A DNA stretch of 6,279 nucleotides from Oceanospirillaceae bacterium UBA2001 (GTDB lineage Bacteria; Pseudomonadota; Gammaproteobacteria; Pseudomonadales; Balneatricaceae), in contig DDCR01000065.1 of assembly GCA_002335115.1 (NCBI GenBank), positions 1-6,279 of the forward strand. Direction: 5' to 3'. The position numbers and the translations under genes were made by a program. Below, in pieces: positions 5,359-6,279 of the stretch. How positions within the stretch are numbered: position 1 is the stretch's first letter; the number at the start of each line of letters is the position of its first letter. The notes under the pieces are model-generated. The model was not told where the DNA came from. It searched no databases and worked only from the letters and a program-made list of their open reading frames with translations.

Positions 5359-6279
5359 ATGAGTGCTACGAAGTCAGATACCCCCCGTTTGCCAGCCATT
5401 ACCCTATTAGATGGAGGCATGGGCCAAGAGTTACTCAAACGCAGTAGCCAAGAAATTACGCCCCTTTGGTCTACTCAGGTGATGATTGATGAACCTGAAA
5501 TCGTGCGCGACCTTCACGCTGATTTTATTCGTGCAGGTGCACGTGTGATTTCGTTAAATAGTTATACCATGACGCCAGAACGATTAGCTCGTGATGGTAA
5601 TATCAACGATTTCCAAAAGCTGCAGTTAGCAGCTGTTAATGCGGCCACTAGTGCGCGTGATCGTGTGGCGATTGCAGGCGTAAAAATAGCGGGTTGCTTG
5701 CCGCCGTTAGTGGCCAGTTATAAGGCTGAAGTAGCGCCAGAATATGAGGCAATGCTTACGAGCTACAACAAAATAGTAGCCATTCAAGCACCCCATGTGG
5801 ATGTGTTTTTGTGTGAGACTATGTCCTCAATTGCGGAGGCAAAAGCGGCTTTAGTAGCGGCGAAAAAGAGTGGGCTACCGGTCTGGGTTTCTTTAACCAT
5901 TGAGGATAATGATAAAGGCGTGCTGCGCAGTGGTGAATTACTGGCAGATGCCGTGACGATGCTAGATGAGTTTGGTGCCGATGCAAAATTACTTAATTGC
6001 AGTAAACCAGAAGCTATTTTGGCTTCATGGTCAAAAATGAAATCTGACCAAGGCCTTACGGGCGCCTATGGCAATGGTTTTACATCCATAGACAGTTTAC
6101 AACCTGGAGGTACAGTTAAATCTATGGAATCACGTTCAGATCTTGGTCCTGCGGCCTATGCTGAATTTGCCTTGCAGTGGGCTAATCAAGGAGCTGCTCT
6201 CATTGGTGGCTGCTGTGAAGTGGGCCCTGCCCATATTAAAGCACTCGCAAGGCGTCTTACTGAGGCGGGTTACTCAGTC
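5359..6279 (+). CDS. Homocysteine S-methyltransferase family protein (307 residues visible, 3' end beyond window)
   Basis: Predicted zinc-dependent transfer of a methyl group from a methylated donor to homocysteine, giving methionine, in the cytoplasm. The frame is open from ATG to the window edge. Family features: the opening motif LLDGGMGQEL (16-25), PLWSTQVMIDEPEIV (35-49), a SLNSYT segment (65-70) where many relatives have TNTY, LCETM (151-155), the first zinc cysteine Cys214 in LLNCSKPE, and the zinc pair Cys285-Cys286 in IGGCCEVGPAHI. All three zinc ligands are present. With a usual length near 300-320, only a few residues are probably missing. TAAGG (5344-5348) lies 10 nt before ATG and serves as ribosome site. 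The 105-bp leader after the terminator has a possible -10 (TAAAAT, 5304-5309) without a good -35; no SAM-type riboswitch was recognised. The methyl donor (S-methylmethionine, a betaine, a sulfonium compound or another) cannot be told from sequence. Confidence 0.88.
   Translation, partial: MSATKSDTPRLPAITLLDGGMGQELLKRSSQEITPLWSTQVMIDEPEIVRDLHADFIRAGARVISLNSYTMTPERLARDGNINDFQKLQLAAVNAATSARDRVAIAGVKIAGCLPPLVASYKAEVAPEYEAMLTSYNKIVAIQAPHVDVFLCETMSSIAEAKAALVAAKKSGLPVWVSLTIEDNDKGVLRSGELLADAVTMLDEFGADAKLLNCSKPEAILASWSKMKSDQGLTGAYGNGFTSIDSLQPGGTVKSMESRSDLGPAAYAEFALQWANQGAALIGGCCEVGPAHIKALARRLTEAGYSV

Overview
The window looks like a chromosomal segment of a Gram-negative proteobacterium, probably a marine gammaproteobacterium of the Alteromonadales type. 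This rests on a moderately AT-rich composition (low-to-mid 40s % GC by eye), a Sec signal peptide on a TRAP-transporter binding protein, sigma70-like promoter spacing and a classical intrinsic terminator. The genus is inference. No mobile element, CRISPR array, tRNA or rRNA was seen.

Layout from left to right. (1) 1-507, minus strand: the N-terminal 169 residues of a DctP-type TRAP solute-binding protein, which runs off the left edge. (2) 508-687: a divergent control region of about 180 bp. (3) 688-2193, plus: a MocR/PdxR-type regulator, with a GntR winged helix fused to an aminotransferase-like PLP domain. (4) 2194-2417: a 224-bp control region. (5) 2418-3572, plus: an epoxide hydrolase of the microsomal/EHN type. 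(6) 3602-5113, plus: a PuuC-like aldehyde dehydrogenase, 29 bp downstream and very probably co-transcribed with (5). (7) 5114-5358: a short hairpin, a strong intrinsic terminator (5226-5253) and the leader of the next gene. (8) 5359-6279, plus: a homocysteine S-methyltransferase family protein, nearly complete but cut by the right edge.

The most informative non-coding signal is a shared 27-bp element, CTGTC-N17-CTGTC, whose two half-sites lie 22 bp (about two helical turns) apart. It occurs once upstream of the TRAP gene (611-637, minus strand) and once upstream of the epoxide hydrolase gene (2271-2297, plus strand). Both copies read toward their target gene, have the same outer 9-mer CTGTCCTTT, and lie about 31-34 bp upstream of a candidate -35 box. 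Tandem direct repeats about two turns apart are what a dimeric MocR regulator such as GabR is known to bind. I infer that the MocR protein controls both the TRAP operon and the hydrolase-dehydrogenase operon.

Taken together, the locus reads as a small, self-regulated uptake and catabolism module. A periplasmic binding protein captures a probably carboxylated solute. A PLP-linked regulator senses an amino compound or PLP adduct. An epoxide hydrolase and an amino-aldehyde-type dehydrogenase process the compound or its products. The substrate cannot be read from the sequence. The methyltransferase gene lies beyond a terminator and may be a separate unit.
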